64,000 nt of DNA from Begonia masoniana. Its lineage: Eukaryota > Streptophyta > Magnoliopsida > Cucurbitales > Begoniaceae. The notes under the pieces were generated by a model. The model saw nothing but the letters and a program-made list of their open reading frames with translations, was not told where the DNA came from and made no database searches. Positions 22,638 through 34,587 of the stretch are shown piece by piece (the first letter of the stretch is position 1; every line of letters begins with the position of its first letter). Where the stretch lies: positions 25,989,999 to 26,053,998 of the forward strand of contig CM039508.1 of the NCBI GenBank assembly GCA_022432975.1, given 5' to 3'. A program made the position numbers and the translations under genes.

Positions 22638-23098
22638 TGTTAATTGTTGGTTCAGCCATTTAATTTGGTTTAATTCAAAGGTTTTTGTAATTAGATCTGT
22701 ATCTATATTTTATGGTTTTTTTACCATATTTCAAATTTTTACTAATCTATTTGAAATAGATTAGTTGGAGAGTTGATAGTGGGATAAAGGGAATCAGATC
22801 TGATGGAAGAGAAGCAGAGTAGGAGAGAAAATAAGCAAGAGAGAAAATGGTGAGAGGGATCTCTCGAGAAACGTTACTTTCCTTGTAATCTCTGAGTGAT
22901 GTTGTGTTCGATGTTGTATCATTACAGAAATTCTTATTTTCTGGATTCTTTTATAAAATTCGTTGCTAGAGTTTTGTGCTGTGGACGTAGGACGATTTGG
23001 TCTGAACTACATAAATTCTCGTGTCTTGATTTCTTTTTTCATTTTTCAGTTTTAATATTGGTTATTTCTTGTAGTGTGATTAGTTATAAATCACAACA
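22638..23098 (+). repeat. 5' LTR of the Copia element
   Basis: 461 bp from TGTTAATTG to CACAACA, followed by ATTGGTGCAGTGAGC, which occupies the primer-binding position but is not the common initiator-Met site. Confidence 0.85.
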
Positions 23099-23136
23099 AT
23101 TGGTGCAGTGAGCGTTGATTGTTTGTTTCGCTTTTA

Positions 23137-24910
23137 ATGGCGAGATTCAAGGTTGACAAATTCACAGGCGAGATGATGTCAATCTATGGCGAGTCAAGAT
23201 GAAGGCGTTCCTAGTTCATCAAGGGTTATCTGTTGCTTTTGATCCCTAGGCGTTTGTGAAGCTTCAATTTTCTAATGGGGATAAGGCTTCTGAGATGGAG
23301 TCTAAAACTCATAATGCTATTTCGATGAGTTTAGGAGACGAAGTACTGAGCGAGGTTACCGAATAAGGTTCGGCGATTTCAGTATGGTCCAAGCTTGAAG
23401 CTTTATACTTGAAAAGGTCGTCAGCGAACTGTCTGTACTTGAAAATAAGATGTACATAATCGCAATGGAGGAATCTAAGGAAATGCAGAAACATGTTGAT
23501 GATTTCAACAAAATAATCATGGACTTGAATAGCATTGGCATCAAGATAGAAGAAGAGGATCAATCTATTATCCTATTGAGTTATGTACCAAAGCAGTATG
23601 AGTATTTCATTGACACTATGCTCTACGGGAAGCTAACCTTAACCATGACTGAGGTTAAGGCTACGCTCAACTTAAAGGAATTTCAGCAAAAAGCTTGACA
23701 TAATCAGGATGGTGAGGGATTATCAGTGCAGGGAAGAACTCAAACTTATGGACAAAATAACTGAAAGAATAAAGCGAGGTCGAAATCCAGGCAAGGGAGG
23801 AAGTGTTTCTTTTGCAAAAAGGAAGGACACTTCAAGAAAAATTGCAATGAACGAAGAGATGGATGGCCGAGAAGGAAATCCAAATTGGTGATACCTCAGT
23901 GGTCTCGGATGGTTATGACTCTTCAAACGTTCTGGTTGTATCAACAAAGGATTCTGGTAATCAATGGGTCCTTAATTCGGGGTGTTCTTTTCGTACGACT
24001 CCGAGGAAAGAGTGGTTTCCAAATTTCCAGTCAAGCAAAGGTGGAGAGGTGCTACTCGGTAACAACAAATCGTGCACCATACAAGGCACTGGTTTGGTGC
24101 AGATTATGATGTTCGATGGATGTGTTTGGAAAATCAAGAATGTGAGGTATGTTCGTCAGCTTAGACGTAACCTTCTATCAATCGGCATGTTAGATGATTG
24201 TGGTTGCATGGTGAAAGTTAAAAATCAATGCATGAAAATCATGAAAAGGTCGATGGTTGTGATGAAGGGGGTTCAGGTAAATGGTTTATATTTCGTGGAT
24301 AGTAAAACTATTGTTAGTGAATCTTTAAATATTGCTAACAATGTCAAAAAAAAAAAAAAAAAAATCTTACTCATGGCATTTGAGGCTCGGACGTTTAAGA
24401 GCAGCAAGGAAAATAGTGCTTCAGAAGGAGTTAGCTCTGAGAATGAAAAATAGTCCGAGGAAAGCAGGGAAAATAATGCTTCAGGAGGAGTCGGCTTCGG
24501 GGATGAAAACTGAGCCGAGTGAAGAAAGAAAAATTGTGCTTTAGAAGGAGCTGGATTAAAGTAGCTCCAGGAATGTTTCTCAGGTTGATGATTAGTAGAC
24601 TAAGCGAGTGACTTCTGAATCAGAGGGCTTGGTGGAAGAAGGAGGTGTGATGGATTATCAACACACTCGAGACATGTCTAAACGAGTTGTGAAACCAATT
24701 CAACGTCTCAGATATGCGGATGTTATTGCATATGCTCTTCTGGCTTTGGCTGATCTTAAGAATAGTGATCCTGTGAATTACAAGGAGGTTATTGATCAAG
24801 TCAAAACAAAATATCTTCTGGTTGTCAAGTTTAGATCTTGTTTAAACTTGGTGGGCATGGGGAAGGCTAATAAGTATAAGAGGATGCATAGGCTCATGAT
24901 AGTAGCATGA
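23137..24910 (+). pseudogene. Copia gag-pol remnant (gag, zinc knuckle, protease)
   Basis: The start ATGGCGAGATTCAAGG opens a Copia-type gag (MARFKVDKFTG). The central gag region is at 23450-23698 (QKHVDDFNKIIMDL, YVPKQYEYF). A CX2CX4HX4C zinc knuckle (CFFCKKEGHFKKNC) lies at about 23802-23850 in a shifted frame. A retropepsin-like segment follows at about 23965-24160, where the catalytic DSG is NSG (WVLNSGCS). After a run of A's (24346-24363) and a small degenerate repeat, the text jumps to pre-RT linker sequence (about 24715-24815, YADVIAYALLALAD). Stops and frameshifts are frequent, so it is dead. Confidence 0.8.
24380..24560 (+). repeat. Short degenerate direct repeat
   Basis: Three imperfect copies of a roughly 60-bp block containing GGAAAATAGTGCTTCAGAAGGAG, GGAAAATAATGCTTCAGGAGGAG and AAAATTGTGCTTTAGAAGGAG follow each other between the protease and linker remnants. 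Confidence 0.6.
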
Positions 24911-24942
24911 AGATCTTTCAAAACGGGAACCAAGGAGAAGAT

Positions 24943-25423
24943 TGTTAATTGTTGGTTCTATGTTTTGATTTGGTTTAATTCAAAGATTTTTTGAATTAGA
25001 TTTACATCTAAATTTTATGGATTTTATGACTATTTTATCATAGTTCAAATTTGTATTAATCTATTTGAAACAGATTAGTTGGAGAGTTGATAGGAGAATA
25101 CGGATAAATAAAAAGAGAATCAAATATGATGGAGAGGAAGCAGAGTCGAAGAGAAAATAAGCAAGAGAGAAAAGGGTGAGAGGGATATATCGAAAAACGT
25201 TACTTTTCTCGTAATCTCGAGGTGATGCTGCGCACGATGTTGTACCATTATAAAAATTCTTATTTTCTGGATTCTTTAATAAAATTCACTGCTAGATTTT
25301 TTGTTGTAGACATAGGACGATTTGATCTGAACCACATAAATTCTCATGTCTTGATTTCTTCTTTCATTCTTGGGTTTTAATCTTAGTTATTTCTCGTGAT
25401 GTGATTGGTTATAAATCACAAAA
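24943..25423 (+). repeat. 3' LTR of the Copia element
   Basis: Colinear with 22638-23098 with many substitutions, so the insertion is old. It is preceded by the purine-rich GGGAACCAAGGAGAAGA. Its final CA appears mutated to AA, but the TTTCA duplication follows. Confidence 0.85.
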
Positions 25424-25704
25424 TTTCATGTGATGACGTTAGTTGGAATATTTATATTTATTTATTTTTTACTTTCTAATTGAATAAGAATATGAAAGAA
25501 AAAAAAAACAAAGAGCGAACCCGAAGATTCTTGTAAAAAAATCTTTAATAGTTAAAAAGTTAATACATAATGATTTCCAAAGGATGATGGGAATGACCCG
25601 TAAAATTTATCCCCCAAATATCAAATAATTCAACCTCCAAAGTGTCTGTCATACGATGATGCATGACAGATAAATGTAAGTAGTAACAATTTATTAAACT
25701 TTTG
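25424..25704. other. Short AT-rich gap between elements
   Basis: About 280 bp between the Copia target duplication and the truncated end of the Athila remnant. No feature recognised. Confidence 0.5.
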
Positions 25705-25718
25705 AGTACTAAAAATGC

Positions 25719-26219
25719 TTATTTGAGGTGAGAGGGTAACTGTTTGAGCTCTAGTGTTGGCGCATCTTCAATGGATGGCTTAAGAGTTTCTAGTTTATCT
25801 TCTGTCCTCACTAATGCTTTAAACTGTTTTCTGTAGCTCCGAGAAATCTGCTTTGTTTCTTCCGTTTTCGTTCTTTCTGATACACTAAAGAAGTCTTCTT
25901 CATCATAAGGACATTTTATGGCTTTTAAAACGTTGAAGGTAATATGTTGATCATTGACCCTCATTGTGAGTTCTCTTTTAACATCGATCAACGTTCTCCC
26001 CGTGGCTAAAAAGGGTCTTCCCAATATGATGGGTACTTCACGATATGCTTCGTAGTCCAAAATAATGAAGTCTGCTGGGAAAATAAATTTATCTACCTTC
26101 ACGAGTACGTCTTCTATTTTACCTTGAGGATGTGTTAATGATCGATCAGTTAGTTGCTGAGTAATTGTGATAGGTCGAGTTTCTCCTATTCTCAGTTTCT
26201 TGAAGATGGACATGGGCAT
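25719..26219 (-). pseudogene. Athila protease-region fragment
   Basis: The frame carries the retropepsin-like region between gag and RT seen in Athila/Tat elements: MPMSIFKKLRIGE, VKVDKFIFPADFIILDYE, VPIILGRPFLATGRTLIDV and LTMRVNDQHITFNV. The flap-like ILGRPFLATG block is distinctive. The active-site DxGA that would lie just upstream is broken by a frameshift around 26220-26270. The frame ends at a stop after QLPSHLK, where similarity to the family also ends. Confidence 0.8.
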
Positions 26220-26639
26220 TAAATTAATGTTTGCTCCTAGATCATACAGAGCTTTCCCACCAAGGGCACATTAATGTGAAGTTTCTTAAGAACATCAAGG
26301 AATCTTTTAAACTGCTTGTCCTGATTATGTTTCTGCAATCTTTGGGGAAATGGTGGTGGTGGCCTCTGAATTTTCAATTCACCTTGCCGCTGCTGCGGTG
26401 TCGCTATAATATCATTCTCTGGGTTGCGCTTTTCTAGTTCTCCCAAATCTTCTTATTTATCCAACTCATCTTGTTTCTTTAAATTTTTTGCTTTCTGTTG
26501 CTTTTCTGGAATTTCTAGTTCCCTTTTAATCCTCAATACAATGACTTTGCAATTCTCATTTTTTGGTCTTTGCGGCACTTCTGTATCACTCGGTAATTGC
26601 CCTGCATTCCTTGTTTTCATGGATTGAGCTAACTGTCCC

Positions 26640-27311
26640 ACTTGAGTTTCAATATTTTTATGGACACAACTAAATTTTGAAGAATTATATCTGTTTTAAA
26701 GGCGTATTCTCTGGCAAAACCTTCTGATTTCTCTTGAGGCATCGAATTATGAGTTGTTTATGAGAATCCTTGAGCGTAATTTTCTATAGGTCTGTTTGGT
26801 GCTATAGTGTTCTACTGCTGAGAATTCCACTGAAAGTTTGAATGTTGTTTCCAGCCAGGATTATACGGTTGAGAGTAGGGATTGTTGTTCCTATTGTATC
26901 CTACATAATTTGTAGATTCTGGATTAGTAGGACATAAATTGTCATAATGTTGTTCCCCACAGAAAATACATGATACTTCTCTCGTTGTTGGCTTTGAGGA
27001 CTTGTTCATTGATTTGATGGTGTTTTCCAGCATGGCAATTTTTGCATTCAAAGCAGAAACTTCATCCAAATCATAAATTCCAGATGCACACTTTGTAGAG
27101 TAAACTCTTTCTGAAGGCCATTGGTAAGTATTCACTGTCATCCTTTTGAACAAATCATAAGCTTCATTTAAAGATTTTTATAGAAGAGTTCCGTTTGCTG
27201 CAGCATCGATTATTGATCTAGTCTGGCCATTAAGTCCATTATAAAATGTCTCCAGCTGAATCCAATGTGGTATTCCATGATTAGGGCACTATCTCAATAA
27301 TTCTTTGAATC
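26640..27311 (-). pseudogene. Athila gag, 3' part
   Basis: Minus-strand pieces include RFKELLR then CPNHGIPHWIQLETFYNGL (about 27308-27235, with one stop between), followed by a coiled segment (LNAKIAMLENTIKSMN) and the zinc-finger-like CIFCGEQHYDNLC (about 26988-26950) with an Asn/Tyr/Pro-rich tail. This order is characteristic of Athila gag. Stops interrupt it. Confidence 0.8.
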
Positions 27312-30004
27312 TGTTAGAGAAAACTGAATCGTTAGACAATTAACGAAACAACGGACGAATCAAATAGAAAATCAAAGAAATGACAAAATGGTCATTTGAC
27401 AAGTTAATTTTTATAAAAAATCACAAACCTCTCTTCTCTAGAAACACTTTACGAAATTTCTGCATTTCTCTCCTCTCTCTCAGCTTTCTCTTTTCTCCCG
27501 CGGCATCCTCTCCTCTCCGGTGACCGATTCTCCTCCGATCGACTCTGACTCTTCACGTTTTCTTCTCCAAACCAGACCATAGGCACGATTCTATGGTTTT
27601 TGGAAGGTTTACTTCGATTTCTAGAGTTTAAAACGATTAAGGTTTCGTTTAGGGTTTTCACGAAATAGTCGGGTTATACTAAAATTGGCTAGGGTTGTCC
27701 TATTTATGACTTCGGTGAATGTATTAATGGGCATTGAAGGTAGTTAGGCAGATTAATGGTCATTAATATGAGTTTTGGGTTGTTGGAAAACTTAGAAACT
27801 CCATTAATGAAGGTTTTGGTAAGTTGAACGTGAAATGCTCGACGAAATGCCTCAATGAAGTATTTTAGAGTTCTAAGAAATTTCTTTAGTTAAGGTTTTG
27901 TTAATTTGGACGTTTAATGGTTTAAACGTGTTTTAACGACGATTGTTGTGAATTTTCCCTAGGTGAACAACGCTCGTGGACGGAGCTAGAATTGCAATGG
28001 ACGCGAGGTAAGTTCTCGTGACTTACTATGGCCGATTGGCCTACACCGTACGTCGAAGTCTTGTTGAGGAACATTGGTGATATTGTTTGTTTAAATGCTT
28101 TGGTTGAGTAGTTAGGATTGGTTGCCTTTAGAGGTTACGTTTTTGTTGTCTTGATGGTACACATGTTGGTGGTTTACTTTATATATTGAACTGTTTATGC
28201 ATCACGATTTTCGAACGAGCATAGAATGTAACACCCGACATTTTTGCCATGAAATTATCCCTTGAATTATTGGACGGGATTACTTCGCTATTAATATAGT
28301 GAATATTTTATTGGAATTGTGGGATGTTTAGTGGGGGAGACCAAACTAAGGAGTAACCAGAACAAAAAACTAAATGATAATTTAGTTGGAAACCAAATAG
28401 GGGCAATTTATGAAGTAGATTAAGGTTGGTGGGAGTGAGCCAATGAGGGCATGCAACTTGTCCAAATCTTGTGGAAGAAGCCAAATCCCACTTTTCTCTT
28501 CTCTTTCATGTTAAGCTTTACACTTTCACATTTCACTTATTTGTTTCCTTCCATCTCTTCTCTATTTTCTCTCTTCCAGGCGACTACGATTATTTCCAAA
28601 ACTTTGTTTCTCCTGTTTTCTTCTGTTTCCTCCAGTGAAGGTAATCATCTACTAAAGTTAATGAGTTTGAACAAGTTAAAATGTGAGTTTTGTTGTAGTT
28701 TGGAACTACGATAATCTTGGAAGAACTCACGGTTTTTGTATGAAAACACGTTAATTTATTTTCTAAAGATTTGAATGGAGTTAGAAGCATATTCTACCAA
28801 GTTATTAGTTAGCATTTGCAGCTCTGTTTATTTCCTTCACGTGTATGTTTTAGGTCCGCGCATAACCAAGACGTTCAAGACTTGCAACTCTACAGCAACA
28901 TGTAAGTTCATGCGTATAGGTTCGGCCCTTAAGGCCCTACAATAGGGAGGTACTAGGTTTATGTTGTCGGGATTGCCGTTGGGTAGTTAAACTGTAGGTT
29001 ATGTTTTAGGTTAAATGTGTTTTATTTTATGTCTTGCTTTGTCATTCTGTCGCCTGTCTCTGTTATGTTCAAGCACCGTAAATGTTCATGCATACACGTT
29101 TTTCCTGAAAGTCATGTAAATGTTTTCTGCACACGATTTGAAGTTAAGAAAGTTAAAATGTGAATGTAATGTATGGTTAAGTGTGGACGAGGACTGGCAT
29201 CATGTTCTTGTCCTTCCCTAGGACTCATGTAAAACCGTCCTCGCCAAGGACACCCTGTACCTTGTCCTTCCCTGGGACCCAGCAAAAATTACTAACCAGT
29301 GTCATGTCCTGTTATGTCAAGTATATATGTGCACCAGTTCCTCTATAAGCCCCACTTATACCTTCCTGTCCAGTGAAACGTAATGTAATGTAATGTCACT
29401 GAATTTCAAAAGTTCATGCATAGCATATGCATCACTGCATTTTTATGTTCTTACTGAGCTCTAGGCTCATAGTTGAACTCCCTGTTATAGGTATGGATCC
29501 TCCAAATGAGGACTTTGTACCTCAAGCTGATGTGTAACTGAAGTTGGCAGATCGAGCTCATGGGGCTTGGTTGCTGCAGTTAGACAAATGTTATTTCTGT
29601 GAGAAAGTATTTTTGAAAGTTATGTCGAGTCCTGTATAACTTTTGAAATTTAAAACAATGTATAGTCTTTGTTAGGAATTCTATTGGGATTTTGATAAAG
29701 TATAGGTTTTGGTGTTTTGGTTTTTAAACCTCTGTAATTAACAGTTGTATATATGTTTTGAAATATTCTGGAACTTCTTGAGTTCTTCATTTCTAGGTTG
29801 TGCATGGGTGGTTTCAAATTTTGAGCTATCCATGCAGTTTGTGTTTCTTGAATCTCTGTCAAACATGTTTTACAACCTTCTTTTGAATCGGGTTTTGAGG
29901 GTCTGAAACTCTTATACCTTCTGTTTTGTACTCCCTGTTTTATACGTCTCCCTGTTATGTTTTTTTGCCAATTCTGCCTTTAAAAGCACATCCACCGCTG
30001 CCAT

Positions 30005-30383
30005 TAAATTTACTTCCACCGGTGAACAGTTCATTTCTACCTATAGTTCACTTCCACCGGTAAACAGTGCATTTCTGCCTGTAGTTCACTTCCACCGGTG
30101 AACAGTGCATTTCTGCCTGTAGTTCACTTCCACCGGTGAACAGTGCATTTCTGCCTATAGTTCACTTCTACCGGTGAACAGTGCATTTCTGCCTGTAGTT
30201 CACTTCCACGGTGAACAGTGCATTTCTGCCTGTAGTTCACTTCCACGGTGAACAGTGCATTTCTGCCTGTAGTTCACTTCCACGGTGAACAGTGCATTTC
30301 TGCCTGTAGTTCACTTCCACGGTGAACAGTGCATTTCTGCCTGTAGTTCACTTCCACGGTGAACAGTGCATTTCTGCCTATAG
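30005..30383 (+). repeat. 37-38-bp tandem repeat, about ten copies
   Basis: The unit contains TTCACTTCCACCGGTGAACA followed by GTGCATTTCTGCCTGTAG. The first half of the array has CCACCGGTG units (38 bp) and the second half CCACGGTG units (37 bp). Confidence 0.92.
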
Positions 30384-31147
30384 TTCACATCTGCCGCCGT
30401 TTACTGTTCACTTTTATCTTATTCACATCTGCCGCCGTTTACTGTTCACTTTTATCTTATTCACATCTGCCGCCGTTTACTGTTCACTTTTATCTTATTC
30501 ACATCTGCCGCCGTTTACTGTTCACTTTTATCTTATTCACATCTGCCGCCGTTTACTGTTCACTTTTATCTTATTCACATCTGCCGCCGTTTACTGTTCA
30601 CTTTTATCTTATTCACATCTGCCGCCGTTTACTGTTCACTTTTATCTTATTCACATCTGCCGCCGTTTACTGTTCACTTTTATCTTATTCACATCTGCCG
30701 CCGTTTACTGTTCACTTTTATCTTATTCACATCTGCCGCCGTTTACTGTTCACTTTTATCTTATTCACATCTGCCGCCGTTTACTGTTCACTTTTATCTT
30801 ATTCACATCTGCCGCCGTTTACTGTTCACTTTTATCTTATTCACATCTGCCGCCGTTTACTGTTCACTTTTATCTTATTCACATCTGCCGCCGTTTACTG
30901 TTCACTTTTATCTTATTCACATCTGCCGCCGTTTACTGTTCACTTTTATCTTATTCACATCTGCCGCCGTTTACTGTTCACTTTTATCTTATTCACATCT
31001 GCCGCCGTTTACTGTTCACTTTTATCTTATTCACATCTGCCGCCGTTTACTGTTCACTTTTATCTTATTCACATCTGCCGCCGTTTACTGTTCACTTTTA
31101 TCTTATTCACATCTGCCGCCGTTTACTGTTCACTTTTATCTTATTCA
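30384..31147 (+). repeat. 38-bp tandem repeat, about twenty identical copies
   Basis: The unit begins TTCACATCTGCCGCCGTTTA and ends TGTTCACTTTTATCTTA. About twenty consecutive copies show no difference by eye. None of the three forward frames of the unit has a stop, which makes long artefactual ORFs. Confidence 0.95.
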
Positions 31148-32534
31148 CATCACTTTGTCTTATTCACATCTACCGCTGTCTTTCGCCTTACTTCTTCCGC
31201 CCAGCTTACTCACATCTACCGCTAGTGTATATCGCCCGCCCAGTTTACTTACATTTTCTGCTTCGTCTACTGCCTACGTCTTCCGCCCAGTTTATTCATG
31301 CCATCCACTGTAGCCCTTCTACAGTATGCCCTCCTCAAGTTGTTTTCATTCTCTCTGTTATCCTATTTTATTCTGCTTCTTTATTTCAGCCGTCCATTTC
31401 TGTTTACTGTTTTTCCCAGCTTCCTTCTGTCAATCACCCCTGTAATCTAGTTTTAAATTAGCTCCCAGTTTTCAAATCCAGAGAAAGTTCTCTCTCTCTG
31501 TAATGCTTTTAAGGGTTTGCTTTTAAAAGTTCAGTTTGTTTGATTCAAAAAAATATATATACGTCACGTTCTCTGTTAAATGTCCCGGAGTGATGGCTCC
31601 TCGGCCCCGATCGGGTTCGGGGCTGTCACATAGAAAATGAATTTCCACACTACGTTTTCAAGAAAAGTGATGTGGCCCGAAAGGGGGCTATTGATCTATC
31701 GTGAAGGCTGAAAGGAGCTTGTCACGATACCACATCTAATGAAACTAATATATGTAATCTGTTATCTGGTCATGCGATGTGAGGTCTAGACGTGGCTGTT
31801 ATGGATGTAAGCATGTCTCCCCCCGCTATGTGGAAAGGATTATCCAACCGCCGGACTTGTCCTCTCCATCTAGCGGGCTGAGATCTCGGTGACAATCTGT
31901 CTGCCACGATCTGTTATGTATTCTGCATGGTTTCCGAACTTCATATGCACTGCATGCATCTGCATTTACAAAACTTGCTGAGCCTTTAGCTCATAGTTGT
32001 CTGTATGGTGTAGGTGATTTCGAGATAGTGAGGACGAGATCCCTCCACCCGAAGAATGAGCAGTTGAAGAAAGATGGCCCGTGGGAGTGTGCTGAGCAGT
32101 CGGTGCACATTTTGACCCGTGGAGATGTAAGTAAGAGTTTTGAGTGTGTTCGGGTTATTTTAGGCTGATGGTGGATTAGATAGGTTAGTTGTACAATTAG
32201 ATACATTTTAGGTTGTTTGGATCTGGATAATGGATTGATGTTTTATAAAATGTTTTGTTAAACCTGTCGTTTAATGAACTGCTAGATTTTTGAATTTCTT
32301 AGGGATTTTGTTTGGTTTTCAAATGGTTTCACGCAGTTCGTTTTCATGAGATTTTATTTCGTTTTGTATGTACGTCGAGGGGTTGGTCGGTAGTTTAAGA
32401 GTGGATGATTATGAAAAGTTTTTAGTACGTATGATATGTTGAGGTTTTAGAAGGAAATGAGGAAGTGAAAAATGTGCAGGGAAGAAGAGAAAAAGAGGGA
32501 GGCAACTCCCTGAAATTTCGGATTCCAGGGAGGT

Positions 32535-32695
32535 TGCCGATTGATCGCTTAAGGAGGTGATCGATCGGCAATTATGGTCGCCACTCTTTGGAAAATCTAG
32601 AGAGTGTGGTGATCGATCGCCTGATGTGGGGGCGATCATATATTTTACACAGCCGATCAATTGGCTGTGCATGGGCCGATCGATCGGCGCATGTT
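32535..32695. repeat. Cluster of GATCGATC palindromes in an LTR
   Basis: Five or six self-complementary motifs of the GCCGATCGATCGGC type at about 32537, 32560, 32611, 32629, 32652 and 32674, near the 3' end of the LTR at 27312-32919. Confidence 0.7.
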
Positions 32696-32919
32696 TTGGG
32701 GCGGAGTCCCCCTTTTGCCCTCGGTTCCTTTCTGTATTTCGCCTCTGTTTGTTTTAATTGTTTTATAAATTGTTTTAAGTTTTATTTAAATAGTTTTTAA
32801 AAATGATTTTCAAAACTCTAGACCTCGACTTAATGAATCAACGTTATTAAGCTCACTTAAGGTTATAAAAATAAAAATTTTATACGGGAAATTAAGGGTA
32901 CAGCTTTAGGGTCGCCACA

Positions 32920-33272
32920 CTCACTTCTCCAAAAACCTTGAAATGGCGATGAGAGTTGTCTGATACCAATCCACTAAACTGCCCAACTGTTTGAAGCATC
33001 TAAAACATGGCTGGTTTTAACTCAAATCTGATAGCATGTAAATCTGGTCTCACAATACTGAGATTCAGATCACCAATCATAGGAATGACGAAATCTTGAA
33101 TAGGCCGATCTCGGTCATCAATAATACGATCAAGATTATTTCTTCTTTCTTCTTGGTTGGCCATATTGTCTTATTCAATAAGTGGTTGCTGTTGTTGTCT
33201 CATTCTTGCTCGAAATGTCCATTCAATCTCTGGATCGTATGGAACAAGATCTTGGTTGTCTTCGTCAGGCAT
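32920..33272 (-). pseudogene. Athila gag, 5' part
   Basis: Starts at the ATG at 33272 (MPDEDNQDLVPYDPEIEWTF), has an in-frame TAA after QQQQPLIE, and continues through NLDRIIDDRDRPIQDFVIP, VRPDLHAIRFELKPAM and FQMLQTVGQFSG up to the foreign LTR at 32919. The order RPIQ...FELKP...FQML fits the N-terminal half of Athila gag. Confidence 0.75.
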
Positions 33273-33350
33273 CAAGCAAATGGTACCTAAAGAATAATGA
33301 GTAAAACGTAAAGAAAATAATTATAGAAAAAATAAAATTATTAAGAATTA

Positions 33351-33368
33351 TCCCTCGGCAACGGCGCC
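33351..33368 (-). promoter_or_regulatory. Athila primer-binding site
   Basis: On the minus strand TTGGCGCCGTTGCCGAGG lies a few bases downstream of the LTR end (33376). A TGGCGCCGTTGCCGGGG-like site is standard for Athila elements. Confidence 0.8.
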
Positions 33369-33375
33369 AAAAACT

Positions 33376-34587
33376 TGTTAGTGATTTTCCTATAACTAAC
33401 GCAAGTGCACGTGTTGCTAACGAAGTAATAAATGTAAGTAAAAGTCGATCTCACGAGGATAATCTTGACTACTTTTAATTGCTATAAAGTTCTGTAAAAA
33501 TAAATATGAGGATAATATAAAAATGGTGTGAGTGGCAAGAAATGATAAAAATAGAGTTTACTCGTAAATAATAAAGATTTAAATTGAAATAAATTAAGAA
33601 GATAAAGATGATGGAAGCCTTGGTTATGGTTGATTTCCTCGTTACATGTAAATTACTATCGATACTACAGAAAGCTACAATATTTTCCACAGAACAGCGA
33701 GAACAAATATTTTTCTAGGATTCCATCGAATTGCCTAGTTAAATTCAACCTAGAATTTCTTTCGAATTTGAAAGAATAAAACTTGATTCGAATTTCTTTA
33801 AAGTCATATTCTCAATGCCAAATAGATTAATGTCAACGACTTTGTAACAATTTAATTTATTTAATCAATCATACATCTTAAAATTCCTATCTACCTATTG
33901 ATACAATAGTAACATGTAACATCAAATTTTCCGTCGACATAATTCGAATTAAACAATAAACATCATGATAGATTATTCAATGAAAAATACGTAAACTTTC
34001 ATAGATCTAAGTAAAGCACATAACAAGTACTTTCTCTCCTAACTAAAATAAAAAAAAAACTAGCCTAAAGTCATGATAAAAAAATCTAAATTAACAATAT
34101 TCATTAAAGAAACAATGAAAAGTAGATGGGAGAAGAAGTGATCAAGTGTAATCTGTAGCAGCCAGCTTCTTCTCCTTTTCCTTCTTGTCTTCTGATGTCT
34201 TGTGTACTCCTGCCTGCTTTCGTACATTTTTCTCCTCTCTTCCTTTATTTTATTTTATTTTTTTCTTTTAATCAACCCCAAAATCTTCTTTTTTCCTTGA
34301 TTCAAGGGATCTTCCATCCATCTTCCTCTCTTTTTTTCGTTCAAATAATGCAATCCAATCTTTACTAATTTTGTGGCCAAAGGTAACAATAACTATTTAA
34401 ATTAATGTTAATAATAAGATTTATTCGAAAATATACATAAAAATCATTAATTTCTTAAATTCTTTCCATGCTTAACAACCTATAACAATTTCTATAATTT
34501 TGACCACATTCCTTTTATATTCACTCAAATTATACGAATTTTATTAAATAAAAATAGTATAAAATAACTCTAATTTAAGAGTTATCA
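33376..34587 (-). repeat. 5' LTR of the Athila element (1212 bp)
   Basis: On the minus strand it begins TGATAACTCTTAAATTAG and ends AATCACTAACA, directly before the primer-binding region. The TGATAACTC start is typical of Athila LTRs. There is no second LTR in the window. Confidence 0.8.

Larger units (their letters stand above)
22638..25423 (+). mobile_element. Internally deleted Ty1/Copia retrotransposon
   Basis: Two related LTRs (22638-23098 and 24943-25423, both starting TGTTAATTGTTGG) flank a decayed internal region, and the 5-bp target duplication TTTCA is present on both sides (22633-22637 and 25424-25428). The internal part has gag, zinc knuckle and protease remnants followed by a short pre-RT linker; integrase, RT and RNase H are deleted. 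It lies 150 bp upstream of the DUF7705 start codon and on the opposite strand. Confidence 0.9.
28227..31630 (+). mobile_element. Solo LTR (3404 bp) of the chromovirus family
   Basis: Both ends match the LTR at 2041-4790 (TGTAACACCCG...GGCTGTCACA), and the 5-bp duplication TAGAA is intact on both sides (28222-28226 and 31631-31635). No internal sequence is present, so it is a solo LTR left by LTR-LTR recombination. It is 650 bp longer than the copy at 2041 because of two minisatellite blocks. Confidence 0.92.
27312..32919 (+). mobile_element. Ty3-type LTR inserted in the Athila gag, itself interrupted
   Basis: Left part 27312-28226 begins TGTTAGAGAA; right part 31636-32919 ends GGGTCGCCACA. 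Together they form an LTR of about 2.2 kb after removing the nested solo LTR and one copy of its 5-bp duplication. Support: splice-donor-like ACGCGAGGTAAGTTC at about 28000, the LTR block CTTGCTGAGCCTTTAGCTCA at about 31975, and a GATCGATC palindrome cluster near the end. The flanks GAATC and CTCAC do not match, and the middle of gag is missing at this point, so it entered by recombination or the site was later deleted. Confidence 0.65.
25705..34587 (-). mobile_element. Athila-type Ty3 element, 5' half, split by nested LTRs
   Basis: Read right to left: a 5' LTR (34587-33376), an Athila-type primer-binding region (minus strand TTGGCGCCGTTGCCGAGG, about 33368-33351), the 5' part of gag (33272-32920), a foreign LTR complex (32919-27312), the rest of gag with its zinc-finger-like segment (27311-26812), and a protease-region frame (26219-25719). 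RT, RNase H, integrase and the 3' LTR are missing: the element is truncated near 25705. Gag does not resume where it stopped; a central stretch appears lost at the insertion site. Confidence 0.85.

Noticed and set aside
30322..31461. 379-residue and 288-residue ORFs with repeating peptides
   Set aside because: They come from a 38-bp tandem repeat whose unit lacks stops in all forward frames; the same peptide appears in each frame in rotation. They lie within a solo LTR.
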